NCBI GenBank assembly: GCA_943912755.1 | Contig: CALTWF010000009.1 | Coordinates: 29,341-93,340, forward strand | Source of the DNA: an uncultured Pseudomonas sp. | Lineage (GTDB): Bacteria; Pseudomonadota; Gammaproteobacteria; Pseudomonadales; Pseudomonadaceae | Direction of reading: 5' to 3' | Length of the DNA stretch: 64,000 bases | In this document: positions 50,997 to 58,163 of the stretch, one piece after another | How positions within the stretch are numbered: position 1 is the first letter of the stretch | Layout of the letters: every line of letters begins with the position of its first letter | Notes under the pieces: model-generated | What the model was told of the DNA's origin: nothing | The model's database searches: none | The model's input: only the letters and a program-made list of their open reading frames with translations | Position numbers and translations under genes: made by a program

Positions 50997-51069
50997 TCAA
51001 GAATTCCTTCTCTTGAGTGCGCGTGATTGCGCGGGGCACGACGGGTCTGGAGTGCCCGTCATGCGGGCT

Positions 51070-51450
51070 TCAGCGCGAGTGCGCTTCCTGGCGACGGATG
51101 TTGCCGATCTGGCGCAGGCTCAGGCCGTACTTGTTGGCCAGTACGCTGCGTGACAGGCCATTGGAGCTCTCCTCCTGGATCTGCTGGTTGCGCAACTGAC
51201 GGTTGAAGTGGTCGCACTTGGGGATTTCCAGGGCCATGCCGGCATAGCGCTTGATCAGGGCTTCCAGGGCGTCGGCCGGGAGGATCTCGGCCAGCGAAGT
51301 GCGTTCGCGATGCTTGGGAATGTATTTGGGGCGCCCGCCGTAGATGTGGGTCAGGCGGTAGGCGTGTTCGATGCCGATGCACTCGATGAGCATCTGCAGG
51401 GACTGTGGGAGTTGTTCGATGTCGATTCGATTCAGGTCACATGATTGCAT
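51070..51450 (-). CDS. Mor-family transcriptional regulator (phage Mu Mor/Mga-like HTH)
   Basis: 126 residues. Pattern of the Mor family: GIEHAYRLTHIYGGRPKYIP near residue 27, AGMALEIPKCDHFNRQLRNQ near 70, and the C-terminal HTH SVLANKYGLSLRQIGNIRRQ. Mor activates middle genes of phage Mu, and chromosomal relatives accompany mobile or accessory genes. It is first in line, 73 bases before the DUF2589 gene on the same strand, with no other phage genes near, so it likely controls the DUF2589 pair. Confidence 0.8.
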   Translation of the reverse strand: MQSCDLNRIDIEQLPQSLQMLIECIGIEHAYRLTHIYGGRPKYIPKHRERTSLAEILPADALEALIKRYAGMALEIPKCDHFNRQLRNQQIQEESSNGLSRSVLANKYGLSLRQIGNIRRQEAHSR

Positions 51451-51750
51451 GATGACGTCCTTGTTTCTGGCGTGCGCAAAAGGGGCTCTTGATGGGCCAG
51501 GCGAGGCCTGAGCGCTGTGCAGGACGGGTAGCGAGCACTGGGCTGGCCAGGTGGCGTGGGGTCGATTCTCGGCCAGCCTTACGGTGGTCGCTAGGCAGCA
51601 AGCAGGTCAGGAGCGGTAGCCCGGAAGTCAAAGCACTGTAAGTTTCGTGGTCGCTGAAAGTAGGCAGAAGCTCGACGATCTCCCGGCAGCCCTTGTTTTC
51701 CGTGCGCCCCCCCCGATGCGAGGGGCGCGTGCTTGGCCAAGGTTGATGAC
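51451..51750. other. Gene-free gap upstream of the Mor-type regulator, with a GC hairpin
   Basis: No credible gene. Near its right end GCGCCCC (51704-51710) pairs with GGGGCGC (51722-51728); the left arm lies in a run of eight C (51707-51714). The hairpin follows the stop codon of the exported-protein gene and may terminate it, though no T-run follows. The promoter of the Mor operon must be in this gap; no clear -35/-10 pair was found. Confidence 0.6.
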
Positions 51751-52209
51751 TCACGGGCAGGGTGTGCTCAGCAGCAGGCTGACCTGGCCCATCCAGGCCG
51801 CCGGTGCGCCGCTGATGCGCTCGGGCAGGGTGCGCCAGTCGACCGACAGGCACAGGGCACTGAGCGGGGTGCCGTTGTCATTACCGAGCACCAGTGGCTG
51901 GAAATCGCGGCGGTAGCGCACACGGGTCAGCTTGTACGCCTGGGCGGAGTGCGGGCTGGCCAGGGTGATCCGGGTCAGTTCGTCGATTCGCGGCTGGGAG
52001 AGGGTGAAGTGCGCCACCTTGCCGGGGCTCAGGTGTCCCGCTTCACGGGTGCGTTGCCAGAGTTGCTGCCACTGGCTGCTGCCGGCGTGTTGGGCCAGGG
52101 TCGTGGCCAGGGCAGTCAGTTCGGTCTGGCTGCGGCGTGCGGTTTCCAGCGCCTGGGCGCCGAGACAGGTGGACAGCGCGAGGCTGCCGAGAAGGATGCG
52201 CAAGGACAT
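51751..52209 (-). CDS. Exported protein of unknown function
   Basis: 152 residues with a signal peptide (MSLRILLGSLALSTCLGAQA). The mature part has helices at the start (RRSQTELTALATTLAQHAGS, WQQLWQRTREAG) and strands later (RVRYRRDFQPLVLGNDNG, LSALCLSVDWRTLP) with two Cys near the C-terminus that could pair. No domain recognised. Same strand as the Mor/DUF2589 genes but 300 bases away. Confidence 0.65.
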   Translation of the reverse strand: MSLRILLGSLALSTCLGAQALETARRSQTELTALATTLAQHAGSSQWQQLWQRTREAGHLSPGKVAHFTLSQPRIDELTRITLASPHSAQAYKLTRVRYRRDFQPLVLGNDNGTPLSALCLSVDWRTLPERISGAPAAWMGQVSLLLSTPCP

Positions 52210-52374
52210 GGCATTGAAGGCTCGCTGGGAAGGGGCCTGGGCCCGGAGCCGTGCATGGTTTCAGCTGCCGTTGGACGAAAAAACCGGGAAAACATCCTCT
52301 GGCGAGAGGTCGCGATGTATCATGGCGCCCGGCCAGTTACCGGCCTTTACCATCGCTGCTGCAAGGACTTTCCA

Positions 52375-52563
52375 ATGACTCAAGGGCAACGCCTGAAATA
52401 CTCGATCCTGATGACCCTGGTCTTGCTGGCCGCCATGCTGGGCCTGTCGTGGCTGCAGAAGCAGGGCGTGATCACCGAGCAGATATTCCAGTTCATCGCC
52501 ATAGGTCTGGCGGTGATTTTCGTGGTCATCAACGGCATCCTGCGGCGCAAGGTCAAACCCTGA
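52375..52563 (+). CDS. Small two-helix membrane protein of unknown function
   Basis: 62 residues, RBS CAAGGACT. Two hydrophobic segments (YSILMTLVLLAAMLGLSWL and FQFIAIGLAVIFVVINGIL) and basic ends (RRKVKP). No family recognised; similar small proteins are common in Pseudomonas genomes. It lies convergent with the Fur-like regulator gene. Confidence 0.65.
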   Translation: MTQGQRLKYSILMTLVLLAAMLGLSWLQKQGVITEQIFQFIAIGLAVIFVVINGILRRKVKP

Positions 52564-52604
52564 CCGAGGAAAACAGGGCGGCCGGCGGATCGCCGGCCGG
52601 TCGC

Positions 52605-52997
52605 TCAACGTGACGGGGCCTGTTCCAGTACGGCGCGGGCCTGCGGGTTGAGGCTGTAGCACTTGTCGCTGCCCATGTTGATCACGCCCTCGACGCACAG
52701 GCGCTTGAGCACCTCGCGCACGCTGAGGAACGACAGCGGGATATCGAGTTTTTCCAGTTGGCTGTGAATGCCGCGCACACCGATGGCGCGTCCCTCGCGG
52801 TCGGCCATGTGCAGGGCGTCGATCACCTTGAGGCGGATCAGGCTGGTGCGCAGGCCGAACACCCGCAGCAACTCGCGGATCTGTTCGTTGCCGGCGCGCT
52901 CCTCGGTTTCCGCGGGCTCGTTCTTGACCTGTAGCGTGGTATTCATCTTGCGTCTGTAGCGAAGTGGCTGGGGCGGTTGCGGTTGCTGGTTGTACAT
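52605..52997 (-). CDS. Fur-like winged-helix regulator lacking the metal-binding half
   Basis: 130 residues; start at 52997 fixed by AAGGGAG before the ATG. The first 40 residues are Gln/Pro-rich and disordered. The rest is a Fur-type DNA-binding domain (GLRTSLIRLKVIDALHMADR, VRGIHSQLEKLDIPLSFLSV, REVLKRLCVEGVINM). The C-terminal dimerisation and zinc/iron-binding part of Fur, with its His and Cys clusters, is absent, so metal sensing in the normal way is unlikely. Divergent from pvdQ across a 212-base gap with several inverted repeats. Confidence 0.72.
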   Translation of the reverse strand: MYNQQPQPPQPLRYRRKMNTTLQVKNEPAETEERAGNEQIRELLRVFGLRTSLIRLKVIDALHMADREGRAIGVRGIHSQLEKLDIPLSFLSVREVLKRLCVEGVINMGSDKCYSLNPQARAVLEQAPSR

Positions 52998-53156
52998 ATG
53001 AAAAACTCCCTTTTCAGAGCTTGTCTGTCCTGCGTTCAAATGACGCTCCCAATCTATAAGACGAATGAGAACGACAAATCTGCAACTCTTGCGGAAAAAA
53101 ATTCCGTCTTCCTACATGTAACGAAGCAACCACCCCTTTACCGTAAATTTTTCATC

Positions 53157-53193
53157 TGAACTTCGTTCATTCAGGATGCCCTCAACATCCTGA
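53157..53193 (+). promoter_or_regulatory. Adjacent inverted repeats in the pvdQ leader
   Basis: TGAAC-TTC-GTTCA (53157-53169) followed by TCAGGATG-N7-CATCCTGA (53171-53193), just before the ribosome binding site of pvdQ (AGGAG). A further CGGAA-N5-TTCCG lies at 53092-53106. The second repeat can form an 8-base RNA stem directly in front of the translation start. They could be operator or leader structure. Confidence 0.45.
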
Positions 53194-53209
53194 TCCGGCA
53201 GGAGTTCCC

Positions 53210-55519
53210 GTGATCGTCATTTCTTCTCCTCGCAAACTGTGCCTGGCCGTCCTGCTGGCCGGGGTTGGCCTGAGTGCCCAGGCCCGGGACAACCCCGGGG
53301 AAATCTCCGCCGAAATCCGCCGCACTACCTACGGCGTACCGCATATTCTCGCCAGCGACGACCGTGGCATCGGCTACGGCATCGGTTATGCCTATGGCCA
53401 GGACAACCTGTGCCTGCTGGCCAACGAAGTGGTCACGGTCAACGGCCAGCGCTCGCGCTATTTCGGCCCGCAGCAGCGCACCCTTGAGCAGCGCAAGAAC
53501 CTCGCCAGCGACCTGTTCTTCACCTGGCTGAACAGCCCGCAATCGGTATCCGCCTTCTGGCAGGCGCAGCCGGCGCCGATCCAGGCGCTGCTGGAAGGCT
53601 ACGCCCAGGGCTTTAACCGCGCCCTCGGCGAGCGTCGCGCCCAGGGGCTGCCCAACGAGTGCCGGCAGGCCGAGTGGTTGCGGCCGATCACTGCCTTCGA
53701 TCTGGTCAAGCTGACCCGCCGCCTGCTGGTCGAGGGCGGGATCGGCCAGTTCGCCGACGCCGTGGCGGGCGCCACGCCGCCGAACGTGGTCGCACAGCAC
53801 GACCCGCAGGACTTCCGTCTCGCCCTGGAACGCCAGCAGCGCTTCGCCCAGGAGCGTGGCAGCAATGCCGTGGCCCTGGGCAGCGAGCGCTCGGCCAGCG
53901 GGCGCGGCATGCTCCTGGCCAACCCGCATCTCCCCTGGGATGGCGGCATGCGCTTCTACCAGATGCACCTGACCATCCCCGGCCAGCTCGATGTGATGGG
54001 CGCCGCACTGCCGGGCCTGCCGGTGGTGAATATCGGTTTCAACCGCCACCTGGCCTGGACCCATACCGTGGATGCCTCGCGGCATTTCACCGTGCACCGC
54101 CTGCAACTCGACCCCAAGGACCCGACCCGCTACCTGTTCGACGGCCAGTCGTTGCCGATGCAGCGCCAGCAACTGAAGGTCACGGTCAAGGGCGACGACG
54201 GGCAACTGCGTGAAATCAGCCACGAGCTGTTCAGCACCCGTTTCGGCCCGCTGGTGCAATGGCCGGGTCGCCTGGACTGGACCTCGGCCGTCGCCTTCGC
54301 CGTGCAGGATGCCAACCTCGGCAACACCCGTGTCCTGCAACAGTGGCATTCGCTCAACCAGGCCGACAGCCTGGCGGCGCTGCAAGCCTCGGTGCAGGGC
54401 TTGCAGGGCATTCCCTGGGTCAACACCCTGGCCACCGATGCCAGTGGCCAGGCCCTGTATCTCAACCAGTCGGTGATGCCCTATGTCGACGCCGAGCTGC
54501 TCGGCCGTTGCAGCGATCCCCGGGCCGGCCTGGAGATCATCGTCCTCGACGGTTCGCGCAGCGCCTGTGACTGGAAGGTCGACCCGCGCACCGCACAACC
54601 GGGCATCTTCCCGGCGCAGCTGCAGCCGCAACTGCGCCGCGGCGATTTCGTCCAGCACGCCAACGACACGGCCTGGCTGGTCAATCCGGCGCAGCCGCTG
54701 ACCGGCTTCTCGCCGCTGGTCAGCCGTGATGGCATTCCCCTTGGCCCGCGCGCGCGCTTTGCCCTGACCCGCCTGGCGCAACCGGGCAAGCTGACGGGCG
54801 AAGACCTGAAGCAGATGGTGATGGGCGACCAGGTCTACCTAGCCGATGTGCTGCTGCCGGATTTGCTCAAGTGGTGCGCCGGGGTCGGCGACGATGCCCG
54901 CCTGAAAAGCGTATGCAGCGCGCTGGCGGACTGGGACGGCCGGGCCGGCCTGGACAGTGGCCTGGGCCTGGTGCATTTCCAGATCATCGTCCAGGCGTTG
55001 CAGGAGAAGGGCGGCTTCTGGCGCGTGGCCTTCAATCCTGCCGATCCCCTGTACACCCCGCGCGGGCTGGCCTGGGAGCGCGCCGCCGTGGGCAGGATGC
55101 TGCGCGAGGCGGCGCTGGCTTCGGCGGCGCGGGTGGCCGGGGCCGACCCGGCGCTGCGCTGGGGGCAGATCCAGCAGGCCGCCGATGGCACGCCGATCCA
55201 TGGCGGGCCGGCCAATCTCGGCATCTATAACGCGATCCAGAGTGTCGACGCGGCGCCGGGCAAGCGCCGGGTGGTCAGCGGTACCAGCTACCTGCAATTG
55301 GTGACCTTCGACGACCACGGGCCGAAGGCCGAGGGCCTGCTGGTGTTCTCCCAGTCCAGCGAGGCCGCGTCGCCCCATGGCAGCGACCAGACCCGCGCCT
55401 TCTCGGCCCGGGAATGGCAGCCGACACCGTTCACCGAGGCGCAGATCAAGGCCGATCCGCAGTACCGCTCGCAGGTGATCCGCGAGCCGCTGTCGGCGCC
55501 GGCCGCCGTCAGCCGTTGA
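53210..55519 (+). CDS. pvdQ: PvdQ-type acylase, pyoverdine maturation and acyl-homoserine lactone hydrolysis
   Basis: 769 residues, GTG start with CAGGAG before it. Signal peptide (KLCLAVLLAGVGLSAQA) directs it to the periplasm. Ntn-hydrolase precursor: autoproteolysis expected at Gly217-Ser218 in QERGSNAVALGS, Ser218 then being the N-terminal nucleophile of the beta chain. YGIGYAYGQDNLCLLANEVV, LLANPHLPWDGGMRFYQMHL, GLPVVNIGFNRHLAWTHTVD and FVQHANDTAWLVNPAQPL match P. aeruginosa PvdQ closely. Removes the myristoyl chain from the pyoverdine precursor and can cleave long-chain acyl-homoserine lactones. No other pvd genes are near. Its last 11 bases overlap the convergent trhP gene. Confidence 0.9.
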   Translation: MIVISSPRKLCLAVLLAGVGLSAQARDNPGEISAEIRRTTYGVPHILASDDRGIGYGIGYAYGQDNLCLLANEVVTVNGQRSRYFGPQQRTLEQRKNLASDLFFTWLNSPQSVSAFWQAQPAPIQALLEGYAQGFNRALGERRAQGLPNECRQAEWLRPITAFDLVKLTRRLLVEGGIGQFADAVAGATPPNVVAQHDPQDFRLALERQQRFAQERGSNAVALGSERSASGRGMLLANPHLPWDGGMRFYQMHLTIPGQLDVMGAALPGLPVVNIGFNRHLAWTHTVDASRHFTVHRLQLDPKDPTRYLFDGQSLPMQRQQLKVTVKGDDGQLREISHELFSTRFGPLVQWPGRLDWTSAVAFAVQDANLGNTRVLQQWHSLNQADSLAALQASVQGLQGIPWVNTLATDASGQALYLNQSVMPYVDAELLGRCSDPRAGLEIIVLDGSRSACDWKVDPRTAQPGIFPAQLQPQLRRGDFVQHANDTAWLVNPAQPLTGFSPLVSRDGIPLGPRARFALTRLAQPGKLTGEDLKQMVMGDQVYLADVLLPDLLKWCAGVGDDARLKSVCSALADWDGRAGLDSGLGLVHFQIIVQALQEKGGFWRVAFNPADPLYTPRGLAWERAAVGRMLREAALASAARVAGADPALRWGQIQQAADGTPIHGGPANLGIYNAIQSVDAAPGKRRVVSGTSYLQLVTFDDHGPKAEGLLVFSQSSEAASPHGSDQTRAFSAREWQPTPFTEAQIKADPQYRSQVIREPLSAPAAVSR

Positions 55520-56825
55520 CGTCGCGCATCAGCAGGCCGTAGGCCAGGTCCGCCTGCCCGGGCACGGGCAGGTAGACCACATGGCCGTCCCCCGGCGCGA
55601 CCTGCAGCGGCTTGCCCTGGCGGTCGCGCAGTTCGGCCAGGTCGAAATGGAAGTTGCCGCCCGGGGTCATCAGTTCCAGATGGTCGCCAAGCGCGAAGCG
55701 ATTCTTCACCTGCACCTCCGCCAGCCCGTCGACCCGCTCGCCGGTCAGTTCGCCAACGAATTGCTGACGGTCCGAGACCGAATTGCCGCGCTGGTAGTTC
55801 TGGTACTCGTCGTGCACATGACGGCGCAGGAAGCCTTCGGTGTAGCCGCGCTGGGCCAGGGACTCCAGGTCGAGCATCAGCGAGCGGTCGAACGCGCGCC
55901 CGGCGGCGGCGTCATCGATGGCCTGGCGATACACCTGGGTGGTTCGCGCGCAGTAGAAGTGCGACTTGGTCCGCCCCTCGATCTTCAGCGAGTGCACGCC
56001 CATGCCGGCCAGGCGCTCGACGTGCTGCACCGCGCGCAGGTCCTTGGCATTCATGATGTAGGTGCCGTGCTCGTCCTCGAAGGCCGGCATGTCCTCGTCC
56101 GGGCGATTGCTTTCCTGCAGCAGGAACACCTGCTCGGTCGGTGCGCCGAGGCCCAGGGTCGGCTCTGGTTCGAAGGTGCGGACGATATCCCCGGTCTCGT
56201 TCTCGGTGGCCTCGCTGGCCGTGTATTTCCAGCGGCAGGCGTTGGTGCAACTGCCCTGGTTGGCGTCGCGCCGGTTGAGGTAGCCCGAGAGCAGGCAGCG
56301 CCCGGAATAGGCCATGCACAGCGCGCCGTGAACGAAGACTTCCAGCTCCATGTCCGGCACCTGGCGGCGGATCTCGTCGATCTCCTCCAGGGACAGCTCG
56401 CGGGACAGGATCACCCGGCTCAGGCCCAGGCTCTTCCAGAACATCACGCTGGCCCAGTTCACCGTGTTGGCCTGTACCGACAGGTGGATCGGCATCTGCG
56501 GGAAGTGTTGGCGAACCAGCATGATCAGGCCGGGATCGGACATGATCAGCGCATCCGGGACCATGGCGATCACCGGCTCCAGGTCCTTGAGGAAGGTTTT
56601 CAGCTTGGCGTTGTGCGGAGCGATATTGACCACCACGTAGAAGCGCTTGCCCTGGGCCTGGGCTTCCTTGATGCCGAGGGCCAGGTTGGCGTGGTCGAAC
56701 TCGTTGTTGCGCACCCGCAGGCTGTAGCGCGGCTGCCCGGCGTAGACCGCGTCGGCGCCATAGGCGAAGGCGTAGCGCATGTTTTTCAGGGTGCCGGCGG
56801 GGGCGAGCAGTTCGGGTTTGGTCAT
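55509..56825 (-). CDS. trhP: tRNA 5-hydroxyuridine modification protein TrhP (U32 peptidase family, YegQ)
   Basis: 438 residues. U32 signature with conserved Cys: EVFVHGALCMAYSGRCLLSG followed by GSCTNACRWKY, which hold Cys ligands of an iron-sulfur cluster. N-terminal MTKPELLAPAGTLKNMRYAF is the family start, and the C-terminal barrel (FALGDHLELMTPGGNFHFDL) follows. YegQ/TrhP acts with prephenate in hydroxylating U34 of certain tRNAs. Older annotations call it a collagenase-like peptidase, for which there is no support here. Confidence 0.9.
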   Translation of the reverse strand: MTKPELLAPAGTLKNMRYAFAYGADAVYAGQPRYSLRVRNNEFDHANLALGIKEAQAQGKRFYVVVNIAPHNAKLKTFLKDLEPVIAMVPDALIMSDPGLIMLVRQHFPQMPIHLSVQANTVNWASVMFWKSLGLSRVILSRELSLEEIDEIRRQVPDMELEVFVHGALCMAYSGRCLLSGYLNRRDANQGSCTNACRWKYTASEATENETGDIVRTFEPEPTLGLGAPTEQVFLLQESNRPDEDMPAFEDEHGTYIMNAKDLRAVQHVERLAGMGVHSLKIEGRTKSHFYCARTTQVYRQAIDDAAAGRAFDRSLMLDLESLAQRGYTEGFLRRHVHDEYQNYQRGNSVSDRQQFVGELTGERVDGLAEVQVKNRFALGDHLELMTPGGNFHFDLAELRDRQGKPLQVAPGDGHVVYLPVPGQADLAYGLLMRDVNG

Positions 56826-56969
56826 GGTCGGGGCACTTGGGCAAAAGGCGGGGATGCTACGGCAGGGCGGGCAGCGATTTATTGATCTGGAGCAACGGCA
56901 CTTTCTGCGTGACGCAAAGCACTAATGGTTAGCGTTGTATTGACCAATGGCATGGGTGTCGTCGCTGCT

Positions 56970-57052
56970 GGCTTTATCGCTGGCAAGCCAGCTCCCACAG
57001 TGTCAGCGGCGACGCTAATCCTGTGGGAGCTGGCTTGCCAGCGATGAGGCCG
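56970..57052. repeat. REP inverted pair
   Basis: GGCTTTATCGCTGGCAAGCC with AGCTCCCACA faces TGTGGGAGCTGGCTTGCCAG followed by CGATGAGGCC, spacer about 20 bases, between the trhP start and the AI-2E permease gene. Confidence 0.9.
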
Positions 57053-57080
57053 TCAGCAACGCCGGATAAAAAGGGTTGAA

Positions 57081-58145
57081 ATGAGCGAAACCGCATTGCA
57101 GAAAAAGACCCTGATCGGGTTGTTGGTCGTGGTAACGGTGGCCTTTGGCTGGATCCTGTTGCCGTACTACGGGGCGGTGTTCTGGGCGGTGATCCTGGGG
57201 GTGCTGTTCGCGCCCATGCAGCGCCGCCTGCTGTTGCGCCTGAACCAGCGCCGCGGCCTCGCTGCCGGGCTGACCCTGCTGACCTGCCTGCTGATCGTGG
57301 TGCTGCCGGTGATCATCGTCAGCGGCCTGCTGGTCCAGGAGGGCAGCCTGATCTACAAGCGCATCGAAAGCGGCGAGCTGGACATCGCCGGCTATATCGA
57401 GCGCTTCAAGGACGTGCTGCCGCCGGTTATCCAGCACGGTCTGGAGCGTTTGGGGATCGGCGACCTCGACGGCCTGCGCGACAAGGTCACCAAGGGCGCG
57501 GTGGAGGGCAGCCAGTTCTTCGCCAGCCAGGCCTACAGCTTCGGCCAGAGCACCTTCGACCTGTTGGTGAGCCTCGGGGTGATGCTCTACCTGCTGTTCT
57601 TCTTCCTGCGCGACGGTCCCGAACTGGTGCGGCGCATCCGCCAGGCCGTGCCCCTGGCCGAGCAGCAGAAGCGCCGGTTGCAGCTGAAATTCAATCGGGT
57701 GGTACGGGCCACGGTGAAGGGCAACCTGCTGGTGGCGATCGCCCAGGGTGCGCTGGGCGGCCTGATCTTCTGGGTGCTGGATGTGCCGAGCCCGCTGCTG
57801 TGGGCGGTGCTGATGGCGTTCCTGTCGCTGCTGCCGGCAGTAGGCGCGGGCATCGTCTGGGGGCCGGTGGCGGTGTACTTCCTGTTCAGCGGCGCGGTGT
57901 GGCAGGGCGTGGTGCTGACGGTGTTCGGTGTCTGCGTGATCGGGCTGGTGGACAACCTGCTGCGGCCACTGCTGGTGGGCAAGGACACGCGCCTGCCGGA
58001 CTACCTGATCCTGGTCTCGACCCTCGGCGGCCTGGCGGTGTTCGGCCTCAACGGCTTCGTTATCGGGCCGCTGATCGCGGCGCTATTCGTCTCCAGCTGG
58101 GGGATCTTCACCAGCACCCGGCCCCAGGTGCAATTGCCGCCTTGA
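57081..58145 (+). CDS. AI-2E family transporter (TqsA/PerM-like permease)
   Basis: 354 residues with eight membrane helices. Typical segments: LLPYYGAVFWAVILGVLFAP, LDLL-type SFGQSTFDLLVSLGVMLYLL, the conserved GNLLVAIAQGALGGLIFWVL, FLSLLPAVGAGIVWGPVAVY and DNLLRPLLVGKDTRLPDYLI. The family exports signals, ions or metabolites; AI-2 itself is uncertain, so the name is family only. Alone on its strand. Confidence 0.88.
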   Translation: MSETALQKKTLIGLLVVVTVAFGWILLPYYGAVFWAVILGVLFAPMQRRLLLRLNQRRGLAAGLTLLTCLLIVVLPVIIVSGLLVQEGSLIYKRIESGELDIAGYIERFKDVLPPVIQHGLERLGIGDLDGLRDKVTKGAVEGSQFFASQAYSFGQSTFDLLVSLGVMLYLLFFFLRDGPELVRRIRQAVPLAEQQKRRLQLKFNRVVRATVKGNLLVAIAQGALGGLIFWVLDVPSPLLWAVLMAFLSLLPAVGAGIVWGPVAVYFLFSGAVWQGVVLTVFGVCVIGLVDNLLRPLLVGKDTRLPDYLILVSTLGGLAVFGLNGFVIGPLIAALFVSSWGIFTSTRPQVQLPP

Positions 58146-58163
58146 GGCCGTAAGCCACTGCGG

